The position numbers were made by a program, and so were the translations under genes. Under the pieces are notes generated by a model, which was given only the letters and a program-made list of their open reading frames with translations, was not told where the DNA came from and did not search any database. DNA of 64,000 bases from Gammaproteobacteria bacterium. GTDB taxonomy: Bacteria; Pseudomonadota; Gammaproteobacteria; Pseudomonadales; Azotimanducaceae. The stretch is taken from assembly GCA_026709365.1 (NCBI GenBank), contig JAPOTD010000055.1, positions 1 to 64,000 of the forward strand, given 5' to 3'. Shown one piece after another: positions 8,209-17,376 of this stretch. Every line of letters starts with the position of its first letter. Position 1 is the first letter of the stretch.

Positions 8209-11200
8209 CTACGGCCCCTGCTCCTGCCACCACTGGGACGGCAGCGGTTTCCGTTCCGGCCAAATCTGGTCTAGGGTGTCCGCTTCAAAGACCTCGCCGC
8301 CCTTGACCACCAAGGCGAGGTCGGCGGTGTTGCGGATGTTGTCCATCGGGTCGCTGTTCAGCACCACGAGGTCGGCCAGCTTGCCGGCCTCGACGGTGCC
8401 GATGTCCTGGGCCACGCCGATGATCTCGGCGCCGTGGCGGGTGGCGGCGGTCAAGGCTTCGGTTGGGGTCAGGCCGCCGCTGGCCAAGGCCCAGAGTTCC
8501 CAGTGGTAGCCCAGGCCCTGGAGTTGGCCGTGACCGCCGACGCCCACCCGGCCGCCGGCGCGGATGATCTTGGCGGCGTTCGCCGCGACCTGCGGGAAGC
8601 TGTACTCGCGTTCGTGGAACCAGAGGCGTCGCAGGGTGCGGGCGGCCAAAAAGGGCAGCGGCGTGAAGCGGCGCAGCTTGGGGTCGTCGTGGGGTGATTC
8701 ATGGGTGTAGAAGAAGTTCTCCGCCCAAGGTCCGCCATAGGCGACCAGCAGCGTCGGCGTGTAGCTCATGCCGGAGCGGGTGACCAGCTCCACGACGTCG
8801 GCGTGCAGATCCACGATGGGGAAGTTGTGCTCGTTGCCGCTGAAGCCGTCGATGGCGTGGGTCATGTTGAGCTTCATGTCCAAGGCGCCCTCGGTGGTCG
8901 GCATCAGCTTCAGCTTGCGCGCCGCCTGGACCAGCCATTGGCGCTGGCGGCGGTTGCCGGAGATGTAGGCCTTGAGGTTGTGGACCCGGTAGTGGTCCCG
9001 ATAGCGCGTCAGCACCGCCTCGGCGTGGCGGGCGGAGCGGAAGTCGTTGTTGTTGAAGATGCCGGGGCCGGTGGACAGCGCCCGCGGGCCGAGCAGCAGC
9101 CCAGCGTCGATCAGGTCCTCATAGGCCAGGATGTCCGTGGTGCTCGGCTGCACGTCGAGCCCCGTGGTGACGCCGTAGGCAAGATTGGCGAGAAAGGCGG
9201 GGTTGCTGCCACCATGCACCCGGCGCAATACCCGGAAGTGGGCATGGGTGTCCACGTAGCCGGGCAGGATGGTCTTGCCGGCTAGGTCGATGCGCTCGGC
9301 ATCGGCGGGAAGGTCCACCGCGCCGCGCTCGCCCACCGCCAGAATCCGGTCGGCCTCGATCAGCACCACGCCGTCCTCGATGGGAGGCGCGTCCGCTGCC
9401 ATGCTGTGAATCCGGGCACCGACCAGCGCCGCCTTGCCTTCGGGGCGATGCCGGGGGCGGTAGATTTCGATGGCCACGGAACGCACCGAGGGGTCCGCCT
9501 CCAGCAGCGGCCGGTCGTCCTGCTCCGCGCCGTCGCCGCTGTCCGCCGCGCCCGGGTCGCCGTCGTCAGCGGTTTCCAGCTCGCCGACCTTGCGCGGCTC
9601 CTCATTTTCGTCGGCGTCGAACGCCACGTCGGCCACCGCCCGACGATAGAGCCGATTGCCGGCGCTCCAATGGACTTCGTCCCCGCCGGCACTCCAGCCG
9701 AAGAAGTCGGCGCCCACGTCCGTGAGGCGGGCCAAGGGCAGGGACGGGTCGGTGAGGCTGAGCGTGACGTTGCCCAGGTTGCGGTTCAGCAGCCGGGCGA
9801 GATGGAGTTGGTTGGCGTGGTGGATCAAGGCATGGCGGCCGTCTGGCGCCAGCCGGATGTCGGCGGCGCCCACCTCGCCTTCGGCGGAATAGATGCCGGG
9901 GCCGGTGGCGCTCAGCAACCGGCGGCGGTCGGCCCCGTCGTAGCGGACCGACATCAGGCCGCTGCCTTGGGCGGCGCCGAAGGGGTTCGCCGCCGCGTAG
10001 AGATGGATGCGGTCGTCCTCCGGCCCGAAATGGGGTGGCCCGTAGCCGCGGGCCGGCATGATCATGGTGGCGGGGCCACCGTTGGCGGGCAGCCAGATGA
10101 GATCCGACCCGGTTGGCGTCCCGAAGTCGTATTCCCGTTGCCGGCGTTCGTGGCTCGTGGCCCTCAGGGCGACGATGCGCTGGCCGTCCGGGGAGAAGGC
10201 CGGATCGGAGTAGAACCCTGGCCGCTCCGTTAGGCGCTTCGGCGCGCCCCGACCGTTGGAGCGCAGGCGCCAGATGTGGCCGCCGTCATCGCCCCAACTG
10301 ACGAAGGCCACCTGCCTGCCGTCCGGCGAGAAGGCCGGATGGAAAGCCTCCAACCCCTCCGGCGACAGGGCCGCGGTCCGACCGCCTTCGAGCTCGTGCA
10401 GATGAATCCGATTGAAGGCGGAAAAGGCGGTCGTAGCGCCATCCGGCGACAGCACGGGCGCTCGAATGAGGCGCGCCTTCACCGGCCCCAAGCCCAGCCG
10501 CCAGGGAACCTGCAGGCTCGGCCCCAAGCCGAGCGCCACATCGGCGGAGAACGGGACCTCGGCGACTTCCCCGGTCGCGATCGTCAGCCGGCGAATGCCT
10601 CCATCGGCAGTGAAGAACAGCGATCGACTGTCCGGCGCGAAGGCGTAGCCCGGCAGCAGATCCCTCGTGTAGCGGGACTCCTGGTCGTCGCGCTGCACGG
10701 GGTAGGCCAGCCAGCGGTCCTCGCCCGTCCTGAGGTTGCGCAGGCGCAGGCCCGTGTGCTGCTCGAAGCGGGTGCCGTAGGCCAGCAGGCTGCCGTCCGG
10801 CGAGAGCCGCGGTCGCATGGCGCTGCCCTGGGCCTCGACGATGGCGTCCTCAGTGCCCTCGCGCAGATCGCGGCGCGCGATCCGCCATTGGGGAAACATC
10901 TGGTTGTAGGAGAAGCCGCCCAGCTTCGTGGCGTAGTAGAGATAGCGGCCATCGGGCGAGTACACCGCGCCCAAGGCGTTGTGGCGCAGATTTCTAGGCG
11001 TTGCCGTCCCGTCCGGCGCGGTTTGGGTGATCCGCACGCCCTTGCCGCCGTCGATGTGGTAGGCCCAGAGTTCGTAGGCGCCAAGGCCGAAACTGGTCTT
11101 GGACGCAATGACGTGCTGGCCGTCCGGCGACCACTCCGGGGAGGCGAAGTCGCCCCGCTCGCCCGGGCTGGCCAGCTTCTGCGGCTCGCCGCCGTCCAAG

Positions 11201-11547
11201 GCGAGGGTCCAGAGCGCGATGGCGCCGTCGCGGTCGGAGACGAAGGCGATGCGCTTGCCGTCCGGCGAGAAGCGCGGCTGCGCATCGTAGCCCATGCCTT
11301 GGGTGATGGCCTTGGCGGTGCCGCCCCCAATGGGCAGCAGGTAAAGATCGCCGAGAATTTCGAGCGCCAGTTGATCCCCTGAAGGGGCGACGTCCAAGGA
11401 GAGCCAAGTGGCCTTATCGACGGTGAACCGGGCCTCCCGCTCGGCCTTGAGCGGAAGGCCCGGCTCCGATTCACCCAGCGCCGCGCCGGCTGCGAGACAG
11501 GCGGCCGCAGCCAGCAGGCGACGCGCGGCACTGCGCGGTGCGGCCAA
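8209..11547 (-). CDS. Exported beta-propeller (TolB/PD40) amidohydrolase
   Basis: A 1112-residue protein with an N-terminal signal peptide (AARRLLAAAACLAAGAALG). Residues ~35-600 carry at least eight SPDG-type propeller repeats (FSPDGKRIAF, WSPDGQHV, YSPDGRYL, LSPDGSLL and others) typical of PD40/TolB folds. Residues ~720-1100 form an amidohydrolase domain with LPGYVDTHAHF and a late GGHGQ. The two-domain layout is known in periplasmic amidohydrolases of uncertain substrate. An acidic linker (about residues 640-670) joins the halves. The start at 11547 precedes the signal peptide directly; the small Tat-signal protein gene ends 40 bases upstream. Confidence 0.85.
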   Translation of the reverse strand: MAAPRSAARRLLAAAACLAAGAALGESEPGLPLKAEREARFTVDKATWLSLDVAPSGDQLALEILGDLYLLPIGGGTAKAITQGMGYDAQPRFSPDGKRIAFVSDRDGAIALWTLALDGGEPQKLASPGERGDFASPEWSPDGQHVIASKTSFGLGAYELWAYHIDGGKGVRITQTAPDGTATPRNLRHNALGAVYSPDGRYLYYATKLGGFSYNQMFPQWRIARRDLREGTEDAIVEAQGSAMRPRLSPDGSLLAYGTRFEQHTGLRLRNLRTGEDRWLAYPVQRDDQESRYTRDLLPGYAFAPDSRSLFFTADGGIRRLTIATGEVAEVPFSADVALGLGPSLQVPWRLGLGPVKARLIRAPVLSPDGATTAFSAFNRIHLHELEGGRTAALSPEGLEAFHPAFSPDGRQVAFVSWGDDGGHIWRLRSNGRGAPKRLTERPGFYSDPAFSPDGQRIVALRATSHERRQREYDFGTPTGSDLIWLPANGGPATMIMPARGYGPPHFGPEDDRIHLYAAANPFGAAQGSGLMSVRYDGADRRRLLSATGPGIYSAEGEVGAADIRLAPDGRHALIHHANQLHLARLLNRNLGNVTLSLTDPSLPLARLTDVGADFFGWSAGGDEVHWSAGNRLYRRAVADVAFDADENEEPRKVGELETADDGDPGAADSGDGAEQDDRPLLEADPSVRSVAIEIYRPRHRPEGKAALVGARIHSMAADAPPIEDGVVLIEADRILAVGERGAVDLPADAERIDLAGKTILPGYVDTHAHFRVLRRVHGGSNPAFLANLAYGVTTGLDVQPSTTDILAYEDLIDAGLLLGPRALSTGPGIFNNNDFRSARHAEAVLTRYRDHYRVHNLKAYISGNRRQRQWLVQAARKLKLMPTTEGALDMKLNMTHAIDGFSGNEHNFPIVDLHADVVELVTRSGMSYTPTLLVAYGGPWAENFFYTHESPHDDPKLRRFTPLPFLAARTLRRLWFHEREYSFPQVAANAAKIIRAGGRVGVGGHGQLQGLGYHWELWALASGGLTPTEALTAATRHGAEIIGVAQDIGTVEAGKLADLVVLNSDPMDNIRNTADLALVVKGGEVFEADTLDQIWPERKPLPSQWWQEQGP

Positions 11548-11587
11548 CAGCCTCTCCCCGAACGTGGGCGGTGCGCGTGTTCGGCGG

Positions 11588-12082
11588 TTAGGCGGTCGGC
11601 TCGTACTTCAGCATGACGCGGGAGCCGTCGGCCAACCCGTTGCGGAAGCGCGGCCCCCACTTGTCCCACTCCGCGCTGTACTTGCCGCCCATGACCTCAA
11701 GCACCTGCCCTTGGGCGGCGGCGTCCGTCTCGATGCTGGCATTGGCGCCGACCATCGGCAGCGCCCGGTGGCCGCCGTCCGCTCGCTGCCACCGGCCGAC
11801 GTCGCCGACCCAGATTCGAGCCTTGTCCAGCCCTTGGCGTATGGCCTGCGCGCGCCAGGCATCCGTCGCGGTGACCACGTACAGGGCGCCGCCGAAGCTG
11901 GCGAACCAGATCTCGGCTTGGCAGCGGCTTTCCGCGCCGTTGGACTGAATGGGCGTGAGGTAGATGAGCGGCGAGGTCTCGGCGGCGGCGCGCCAATCCG
12001 GCTCGGCCCGGCCAATGGCGGGGAGCAGGGGCAGGGCCGCAGCGGCGGCTGAGGTCTTGAGCAGGGTTCGTCGGGTAATCAT
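11588..12082 (-). CDS. Tat-signal protein of unknown function
   Basis: 164 residues. The N-terminus MITRRTLLKTSAAAAALPLL is a twin-arginine signal, so the protein is probably exported folded, perhaps with a cofactor. The body (AEIWFASFGGALYVVTATDAW and IWVGDVGRW) resembles the split beta-barrel of flavin/F420-binding or PNPOx-like proteins, but I cannot name the family firmly. It ends 40 bases before the propeller-amidohydrolase on the same strand and could share its transcript. The start has GGAG about 8 bases upstream (reading CAAGGAGTTGAACCC). Confidence 0.75.
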   Translation of the reverse strand: MITRRTLLKTSAAAAALPLLPAIGRAEPDWRAAAETSPLIYLTPIQSNGAESRCQAEIWFASFGGALYVVTATDAWRAQAIRQGLDKARIWVGDVGRWQRADGGHRALPMVGANASIETDAAAQGQVLEVMGGKYSAEWDKWGPRFRNGLADGSRVMLKYEPTA

Positions 12083-12130
12083 GGGTTCAACTCCTTGAAA
12101 GGATTATGGATTGGGGGGTGCTTCAATAGG

Positions 12131-12190
12131 CTCCTGAGCAGGAGTCAGGTTGCACGTGCGTCATGAGTTTCGAGGGCGTCTTGCCCTCGA
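12131..12190. terminator. Two hairpins in the gap after the EthD-like gene
   Basis: 12131-12144 forms CTCCTG-AG-CAGGAG. 12170-12190 forms TCGAGGGC / GCCCTCGA with a 5-base loop and belongs to the same REP-like family as 8119-8160. For leftward transcription they lie between the EthD-like stop (12246) and the Tat-protein start (12082), so they could limit read-through. No T-run follows. Confidence 0.4.
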
Positions 12191-12245
12191 CCAACACTCC
12201 CGAAGTTCGATGCCGAGGCAGGGCTTTAAGGTCATTCCCTGGGCT

Positions 12246-12617
12246 TCAGCCCACATCGGGAAGCTCGGATTCACATTCCTCCTCAATGACGAAGAAGCGC
12301 ATTCCGGGCCGGTCGAAGAGGCGTTCCTCGTCGGCGACGATTTCCGCCGCCGCCGCCGGGGCGGACAGCACTCGACCGCAAGCCTCGAAGGTGGCGCGGT
12401 CGGGGTACCAGATCTCCAGCACCACGTCGAAGTCCGCCTCCGGCGTCTCCCCGGTGTCCCGGCTTGGGGAGGGCGTGATGAACCGGCGCATGTAGCGGCT
12501 GGCGAACCCGGAAAGGTACTTCTCGCCAATGACGCGGTGGTGGGTTTCGTAATAGGCGCGGAATTCCGCCACCGTCATGCCGGGGCGGCGCTTCAGCAGG
12601 CCAATGGTCTTGATCAC
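12246..12617 (-). CDS. EthD-domain small protein
   Basis: 123 residues from GTG at 12617, chosen because GGAGA lies 6-10 bases upstream and the translation begins with the typical VIKTIGLLKRRPGMT. The MTVAEFRAYYETHH segment is the hallmark of the EthD ferredoxin-like fold, a dimeric alpha/beta barrel. EthD proteins are accessory to oxidation pathways in some bacteria; the exact role is not readable. It follows the fumarase gene by 16 bases, which implies one transcript. Confidence 0.85.
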   Translation of the reverse strand: MIKTIGLLKRRPGMTVAEFRAYYETHHRVIGEKYLSGFASRYMRRFITPSPSRDTGETPEADFDVVLEIWYPDRATFEACGRVLSAPAAAAEIVADEERLFDRPGMRFFVIEEECESELPDVG

Positions 12618-12633
12618 GGCAGGTCTCCGAGGG

Positions 12634-14163
12634 TTAGGCCGGGACGGATGCGGCAGGGATGAAGTCGCCGGTGGCGGGGCGCGCCCAGAGCTTCGGCCCG
12701 GACTCATGCACGGACTCGCCTCGGGTGTCCACGGCCACCGTCACCGGCATGTCGCGCACCTCGAATTCGTGAATGGCCTCCATGCCGAGCTCCGGGAAGG
12801 CCAGCACTCGGGCGCCGGTGATCGCCTTGGACACCAAGTAGGCCGCGCCGCCGACGGCGATCAGGGAGGTTGCCTCAAAGTCGCGAATCGCCGCAATGGC
12901 CTCCGGGCCGCGCTCGCCCTTGCCGATCATGCCCATCAGCCCGGTGCGCTCCAGCAGGGGGCCGGTGAACTTGTCCATGCGGGTGGCCGTGGTCGGACCG
13001 GCTGGCCCCACCACCTCCTCGCGCACCGGATCCACCGGCCCGACGTAGTAGATGAAGCGCCCGGCCAGATCCACCGGCAGGGGCTCGCCCGCCTCCAGCA
13101 AGTCAACGAGCCGCTTGTGCGCCGCATCGCGTCCAGTAAGCATGCTGCCGGACAGCAGCAAGGTGTCGCCGGCGCGCCAATTGCGCATTTCGGAGCGGGT
13201 GAGGGTTTGCAGATCCACCCGCCGCACCTCATCGCCCAAATCGAAGGCAATGTCCGGCCAGTCGTTCAGGTCCGGCGGCTCGAAGCGGGCCGGGCCGCTG
13301 CCGTCCAGGGTGAAGCGGACGTGCCGGGTGGCGATGCAGTTGGGAATGACGGCCACCGGCTTGTTGGCCGCGTGGGTGGGGTACGCCTTCACCTTCACGT
13401 CGAGCACGGTGGTCAGGCCGCCCAAGCCTTGGGCGCCGATGCCGAGCGCATTGACCTTGTCGAACAGCTCCAGGCGCAATGCCTCGCTGCGGTTGGCCGC
13501 ACCGCGGGCTTGCAGGTCATGGATGTCGATGGGTTCCATCAACGCCTCCTTGGCCAGCAGCATCGCCTTCTCGGGGGTGCCGCCGATGCCGACGCCGAGC
13601 AGCCCCGGCGGGCACCAGCCGGCGCCCATGGCGGGCACCGCGGACAGCACCCAGTCGGCCACCGAATCGCTGGGGTTGAGCATCGCGAACTTGGCCTTGG
13701 CCTCGCTGCCGCCGCCCTTGGCGGCGACTTCCACCCCCAGCGTGTCGCCGGGGGTGAGGCGGGTGTGGATCACCGCCGGGGTGTTGTCCTTGGTGTTGGC
13801 GCGCGCGCCGTCGGGATCGGCGAGCACCGAACCGCGCAGCACGTTGTCCGGGTGCAGGTAGCCCTGCCGGACGCCCGCGTTGACCATCTCCTCAACGCCC
13901 ATTTCGGCCTCCCAGCGCAGGTCCATGCCGACGTCCAAAAACACGTTGACGATGCCGGTGTCCTGGCAGATGGGGCGCTTGCCCAAGGCGCACAGGCGCG
14001 AGTTGACCAGCACCTGCTTGAGCGCCGCCTTGGCCGCCGGGGACTCCTCCTTCTCATAGGCCTCGGCCATGCCGCGAATGAAGTCCGGCGGATGGTAGTA
14101 GGAGATGTACTGCAGCGCGTCCGCCACGCTTTGAATCAGATCGTCCTGCTTGATGACGTTCAT
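12634..14163 (-). CDS. Fumarate hydratase, class I (Fe-S)
   Basis: 509 residues from ATG at 14163 (MNVIKQDDLIQSVADALQYI), preceded by AAGGA. It hydrates fumarate to L-malate in the TCA cycle. The fused alpha and beta parts are present: an N-terminal half with ICQDTGIVNVF, GAGWCPPGLLG and VIPNCIATRH carrying the likely [4Fe-4S] cysteines, and a C-terminal half with GPTTATRMD. Its ATG overlaps the stop of the upstream ATPase by 4 bases (ATGA), so translation may be coupled. A fumA/fumB-type name would be arbitrary. Confidence 0.93.
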   Translation of the reverse strand: MNVIKQDDLIQSVADALQYISYYHPPDFIRGMAEAYEKEESPAAKAALKQVLVNSRLCALGKRPICQDTGIVNVFLDVGMDLRWEAEMGVEEMVNAGVRQGYLHPDNVLRGSVLADPDGARANTKDNTPAVIHTRLTPGDTLGVEVAAKGGGSEAKAKFAMLNPSDSVADWVLSAVPAMGAGWCPPGLLGVGIGGTPEKAMLLAKEALMEPIDIHDLQARGAANRSEALRLELFDKVNALGIGAQGLGGLTTVLDVKVKAYPTHAANKPVAVIPNCIATRHVRFTLDGSGPARFEPPDLNDWPDIAFDLGDEVRRVDLQTLTRSEMRNWRAGDTLLLSGSMLTGRDAAHKRLVDLLEAGEPLPVDLAGRFIYYVGPVDPVREEVVGPAGPTTATRMDKFTGPLLERTGLMGMIGKGERGPEAIAAIRDFEATSLIAVGGAAYLVSKAITGARVLAFPELGMEAIHEFEVRDMPVTVAVDTRGESVHESGPKLWARPATGDFIPAASVPA

Positions 14164-15464
14164 TGATGCGATCCTTGCGCAACAGTGCGCATGATAAGCC
14201 CAGTCTCGTTGCGGGCGTGCCATTGGTGGGGAATGGCGGCGAAGATCGATCTGAAAGCCGCTTCCAGACCGGGAAAGTCGTTGGTTGCGAACAACCGCTG
14301 CAGCGGGCTGGCCAGCGCCAGCCGACGGGATAGGTCCGGCAGCAGCGCATTGAGCAGGTGCTCGTTCAGGCTTTGGCGAACCTCGTGGTTTGGGTAGCCC
14401 AATCGGTAGGTGGTGCGTCCCCCGTCGCTGTCCCTCCCCTTGATGGTGAGGTAGCCGGTCTGGAACAGCAGCGCCTCAATGCCGATGTGGTCCACGTCGA
14501 AGGTGGACAGCAGGGCTTCGGTGCCGATCATGCCGTCCAGATCGACCGAGCGCACTTGGCGCTCGATCAGCATGTCGATCAGGAACTTGGGGGTGCCGGT
14601 CTCGAACCAGTGGGCGCGGAACTCGCGGGTGTCAAACAGCAGCAGGATGTCGTGAGGGTTGTACACGCCCTCTTCGCCCAGCCAACTGTAGCCGTTGTAC
14701 CAGCGGCGCACCTCGCCCCGGTCCAGCCCCGGCAGTTCCGGAGCGAACACCTCGTCCAAATCGGCGTCCGTATAGCCGCAAACGTCGGCGTGGCGGCGGT
14801 CCAAGGTGATGTCCTGAAGATTGTTCAGGCCGGAGAAGACGCTGACCTTGGAGAACTTGCTGACTCCGGTGAGCAGGGCGAACCGAACGTGCTCGTCGAA
14901 ATCCTTGATGGTGGCGTAGAGACCGCGCAGGTAGTCACGGTTGGCGCGGACCGCCTCCGGCACTCCCAAGGCATCCAGCATCGGCTTGTCGTACTCGTCA
15001 ACCAGAATCACGACCCGCTCGCCCGCCTGCTCGCGCAGCAACTCGATCAGTTCGCCGAACCGTTCCGGGGCGGTGGCGTAGCCGGACGAAACGCCGACTG
15101 ACCGCTCCACTCGGTCCAGTTGGGCCATCAGATTGCCGTGCAGGTATCCCGGCTCCATGAAGCTGCCGCTCCCGAAGCTCAGCCGCAGCACCGGGTGCCG
15201 CTTGGTCCAATCCCAACGGTCGTGAATGTGCAAGCCCCGAAACAGCGGCTCGCGTCCCTCGAACAGCGCCTTGATGGTGTCGAGCAGCAGGCTCTTGCCG
15301 AAACGGCGCGGGCGGGACAGAAAGTAGCGGCTGCCGTGGACCAGAAGCCGTTCAATGTGCGGCGTCTTATCCACGTAGTAGCAGCCCTCATCGCGCAGCG
15401 TCGAGAAGGTCTGGATGCCGATGGGCAGGCGCTTTCTTGGCGCTGCGGAAGTCCGCCGGTTCAT
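14160..15464 (-). CDS. AAA-ATPase-like / PD-(D/E)XK family protein, C-terminally truncated
   Basis: 434 residues from ATG at 15464. The N-terminal AAA-like domain shows a family-typical P-loop variant SRPRRFGKSLL (~50-60) and a Walker B VVILVDEYDKP near residue 155. The chain stops soon after IPHQWHARN, exactly where relatives (and the remnant at 3828-3995) continue into IARYEG and a nuclease-like domain. The last residues (LIMRTVAQGSHQ) come from the fumarase leader, and the stop overlaps the fumarase ATG. Members of this family are abundant and of unclear function; this copy has probably lost its C-terminal domain by deletion. Confidence 0.75.
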   Translation of the reverse strand: MNRRTSAAPRKRLPIGIQTFSTLRDEGCYYVDKTPHIERLLVHGSRYFLSRPRRFGKSLLLDTIKALFEGREPLFRGLHIHDRWDWTKRHPVLRLSFGSGSFMEPGYLHGNLMAQLDRVERSVGVSSGYATAPERFGELIELLREQAGERVVILVDEYDKPMLDALGVPEAVRANRDYLRGLYATIKDFDEHVRFALLTGVSKFSKVSVFSGLNNLQDITLDRRHADVCGYTDADLDEVFAPELPGLDRGEVRRWYNGYSWLGEEGVYNPHDILLLFDTREFRAHWFETGTPKFLIDMLIERQVRSVDLDGMIGTEALLSTFDVDHIGIEALLFQTGYLTIKGRDSDGGRTTYRLGYPNHEVRQSLNEHLLNALLPDLSRRLALASPLQRLFATNDFPGLEAAFRSIFAAIPHQWHARNETGLIMRTVAQGSHQ

Positions 15465-15766
15465 TTGCCCACTATGCGCCTTGGGGGCGTGGTGGCGCAA
15501 GCGCACCGCCTGCGGCGGTGCGTTCGAGTTGCTGCGCAACTCGGCGCATGGCGGCCTGACGATGAGCCTTCGGTGGTGATGCGCCGAAGGCCCGCTCAAG
15601 GTAGGATGTCGTTCCTTGGCGCGCCAGACACCCAGGCTCCCTGACGTCATAAGCCAAGTGTGCGCCCACTTCTTCTCCACGGAATGCGGGCGACGGATTG
15701 ATCGCAATCACCTGCTGATAGCCGCTGGCGTTTTACCCCCGATGGCATGAAGGAGATAGGCCGCTG
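15465..15766. other. Divergent intergenic region of 302 bases
   Basis: It separates the leftward ATPase from the rightward azoreductase and should hold both promoters. I could not identify clear -35/-10 pairs. It contains the REP-like element at 15502-15546 and no supported gene. Confidence 0.5.
15502..15546. repeat. REP-like composite element (GAGTTGCTGCGCAACTC family)
   Basis: A perfect 9-bp stem CGCACCGCC / GGCGGTGCG with a 3-base loop (15502-15522) is followed by the palindromic core GAGTTGCTGCGCAACTC. The 27 bases 15520-15546 recur at 34821-34847 with one mismatch, and a variant is at 51681-51707. Confidence 0.65.
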
Positions 15767-16393
15767 ATGAGCACCCTGCTTTACATTGAGTGTTCGCCGA
15801 GGCGAACGGACTCCTTTTCCAGCCAAGCGGCAGCAATTTACTTGAACGCCTTGCCGGAGCACGTGACGGTCGAGCATCTGGACTTGTTCGACGGCAAACT
15901 GCCCGAGTTCGACGCCGAAGCGGCCGCTGCTAAGTACAAGGTGATGCGTGGCCAAGCGCTCAACCCTGGCGAGGAAAGCGCTTGGTCGGCGGTGGTTGGC
16001 TTGGTTGAGCAGTTCAAGGCGGCTGACCACTACCTGATTGCGGCGCCCATGTGGAACTTCGGCATTCCCTACAAGCTCAAGCAGTACATCGACCTGATCA
16101 CCCACCCCGGCTTGACCTTCAATCCCCGCCCCGGCGGCATGGAGGGTCTCGCCGGTGGAGATGCAGTGGTGATCTACTCACGCGGCGGCAACTACGGCCC
16201 GAAGGACGGACGGCCGGACCCCTACGATCATCAGTCTCCCTACCTAAAGGCCTGGCTGGGGCTGGTGGGCGTGAGCCCGGTGACGGAGGTCGCCGTGCAA
16301 GGCACCATGCGGCCGCCGGTCGGCGCCGGGAGCCACTTGGATCACGTCCGAGACCACCTTGAGGAGCTAGCCCAGCGCATCGGCAGGGATTAG
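15767..16393 (+). CDS. azoR: FMN-dependent NADH-azoreductase
   Basis: 208 residues, the usual length. A flavodoxin-like enzyme that reduces quinones and azo compounds with NAD(P)H; cytoplasmic homodimer. The N-terminal LLYIECSPRRTDSFS is the FMN phosphate-binding loop, APMWNFGIPYKLKQYID (~95-111) is the family signature around the flavin ring, and YSRGGNYG follows. The start ATG at 15767 lies after GGAGATAGGCCGCTG. It is transcribed alone. Confidence 0.92.
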   Translation: MSTLLYIECSPRRTDSFSSQAAAIYLNALPEHVTVEHLDLFDGKLPEFDAEAAAAKYKVMRGQALNPGEESAWSAVVGLVEQFKAADHYLIAAPMWNFGIPYKLKQYIDLITHPGLTFNPRPGGMEGLAGGDAVVIYSRGGNYGPKDGRPDPYDHQSPYLKAWLGLVGVSPVTEVAVQGTMRPPVGAGSHLDHVRDHLEELAQRIGRD

Positions 16394-16450
16394 CGTAAGA
16401 GTTTTCGTCCGGCGGCGGGGGGCTCCTAATGCACTCCACAGGAAGGAAGT

Positions 16451-16966
16451 TCAGTTGGCATCACGACGGATTTCGTGCTTATTGCGTAGGGAGGCTTCGA
16501 CAAAATGCACATCAAACACGAGGCTGGAACCCTCTGGTGGCGTCTCGTGGCAGGCTACAAGCAGGGTGTGGCTCGGTTCCGATGTCGTGTAGCTTTGGCC
16601 ACCTGTCGTTGTGGTTGTAGTGGATTGAGCAAAGGGGCCCCTCATCCCCGTGTCCAAGGTGGATGTCGTGGATTGAATCGGAGTCGTGTATGTGGACGTG
16701 CTGAGTGATGCATCCTCGTCATGCACAACAAGAAGAGAGTGACCGGCTTGGCGACACAGTTCGGCAGCCCGCAGCAAGGCAAAGTCGCCCGCCTGCTCAG
16801 CGCTGGTGGAGTCGTTGCCCCTAAATCGGACTCGATAGACATTCTCCGCTAGTTGCGTCTCGGTGAAACCGTCACCCCAGAAGCCGGCTGGCTGGTAGGG
16901 TGTTGCGCAACCTGGAAGCAGAAGCAGCGGCAAGGTTGATGTCAGGGTGCGCAAAGTGTGTCTCAT
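16451..16966 (-). CDS. Lipoprotein (CC0125/CC1285-like)
   Basis: 171 residues with lipobox LLPGC (Cys20), so likely an outer-membrane-anchored lipoprotein. After the cysteine come TPYQPAGFWGDGFTETQL and YRVRFRGN, which I recall from the CC0125/CC1285 lipoprotein family. The middle is a Ser/Thr-rich stretch (~90-125). No enzymatic motif is visible and the function is unknown. The start ATG at 16966 is the only one that gives a signal peptide. Confidence 0.8.
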   Translation of the reverse strand: MRHTLRTLTSTLPLLLLPGCATPYQPAGFWGDGFTETQLAENVYRVRFRGNDSTSAEQAGDFALLRAAELCRQAGHSLLVVHDEDASLSTSTYTTPIQSTTSTLDTGMRGPFAQSTTTTTTGGQSYTTSEPSHTLLVACHETPPEGSSLVFDVHFVEASLRNKHEIRRDAN

Positions 16967-17012
16967 AACGGTTTAAGTCAGCGGCGGCGAGCCAACCAGG
17001 GGCTTGTCTTCG

Positions 17013-17354
17013 TCATCCCGTCCGCGCCTTACCGATGAGCATTTCCTTCAGGTTGCCTCGGGTTTGCGCGCTCAGCACCAAAAGGTAGAGGGCAAGGAAG
17101 GGCGCGCCGAACAGCAGCGCCAACAGCCCAAGCAAGCAGCCCTTGGCAGTGAATTCGTTGCGCCACGCGGTCCAGAGCGCGGACAGCATCAGCATGCCGA
17201 GGAAGTCCAAGTTGAACTGTCCGGGCCAGTACATGGCTCCGATGTCGCCGAAGAACACGGGAAGGAGGTTCAATCCATGCTGGGCGACCACGACCCCGGT
17301 GTAGGCCGCAATCACGGCGAGCAGCACCGCAAGGAAACAGCGGAACAGAGTCAC
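17013..17354 (-). CDS. Small integral membrane protein
   Basis: 113 residues with three hydrophobic segments (about 3-25, 45-62 and 70-95), including CLLGLLALLFGAPFLALYLL. The C-terminus (NLKEMLIGKARTG) is basic and probably cytoplasmic. I do not recognise a family. It sits 22 bases downstream of... rather, it is transcribed toward the lipoprotein gene at 16451-16966, and the amidohydrolase stop at 17377 lies 22 bases upstream of its start, so co-transcription with the amidohydrolase is possible. Confidence 0.65.
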   Translation of the reverse strand: MTLFRCFLAVLLAVIAAYTGVVVAQHGLNLLPVFFGDIGAMYWPGQFNLDFLGMLMLSALWTAWRNEFTAKGCLLGLLALLFGAPFLALYLLVLSAQTRGNLKEMLIGKARTG

Positions 17355-17376
17355 GTCCTTCCCCTTGCCGATGGCG

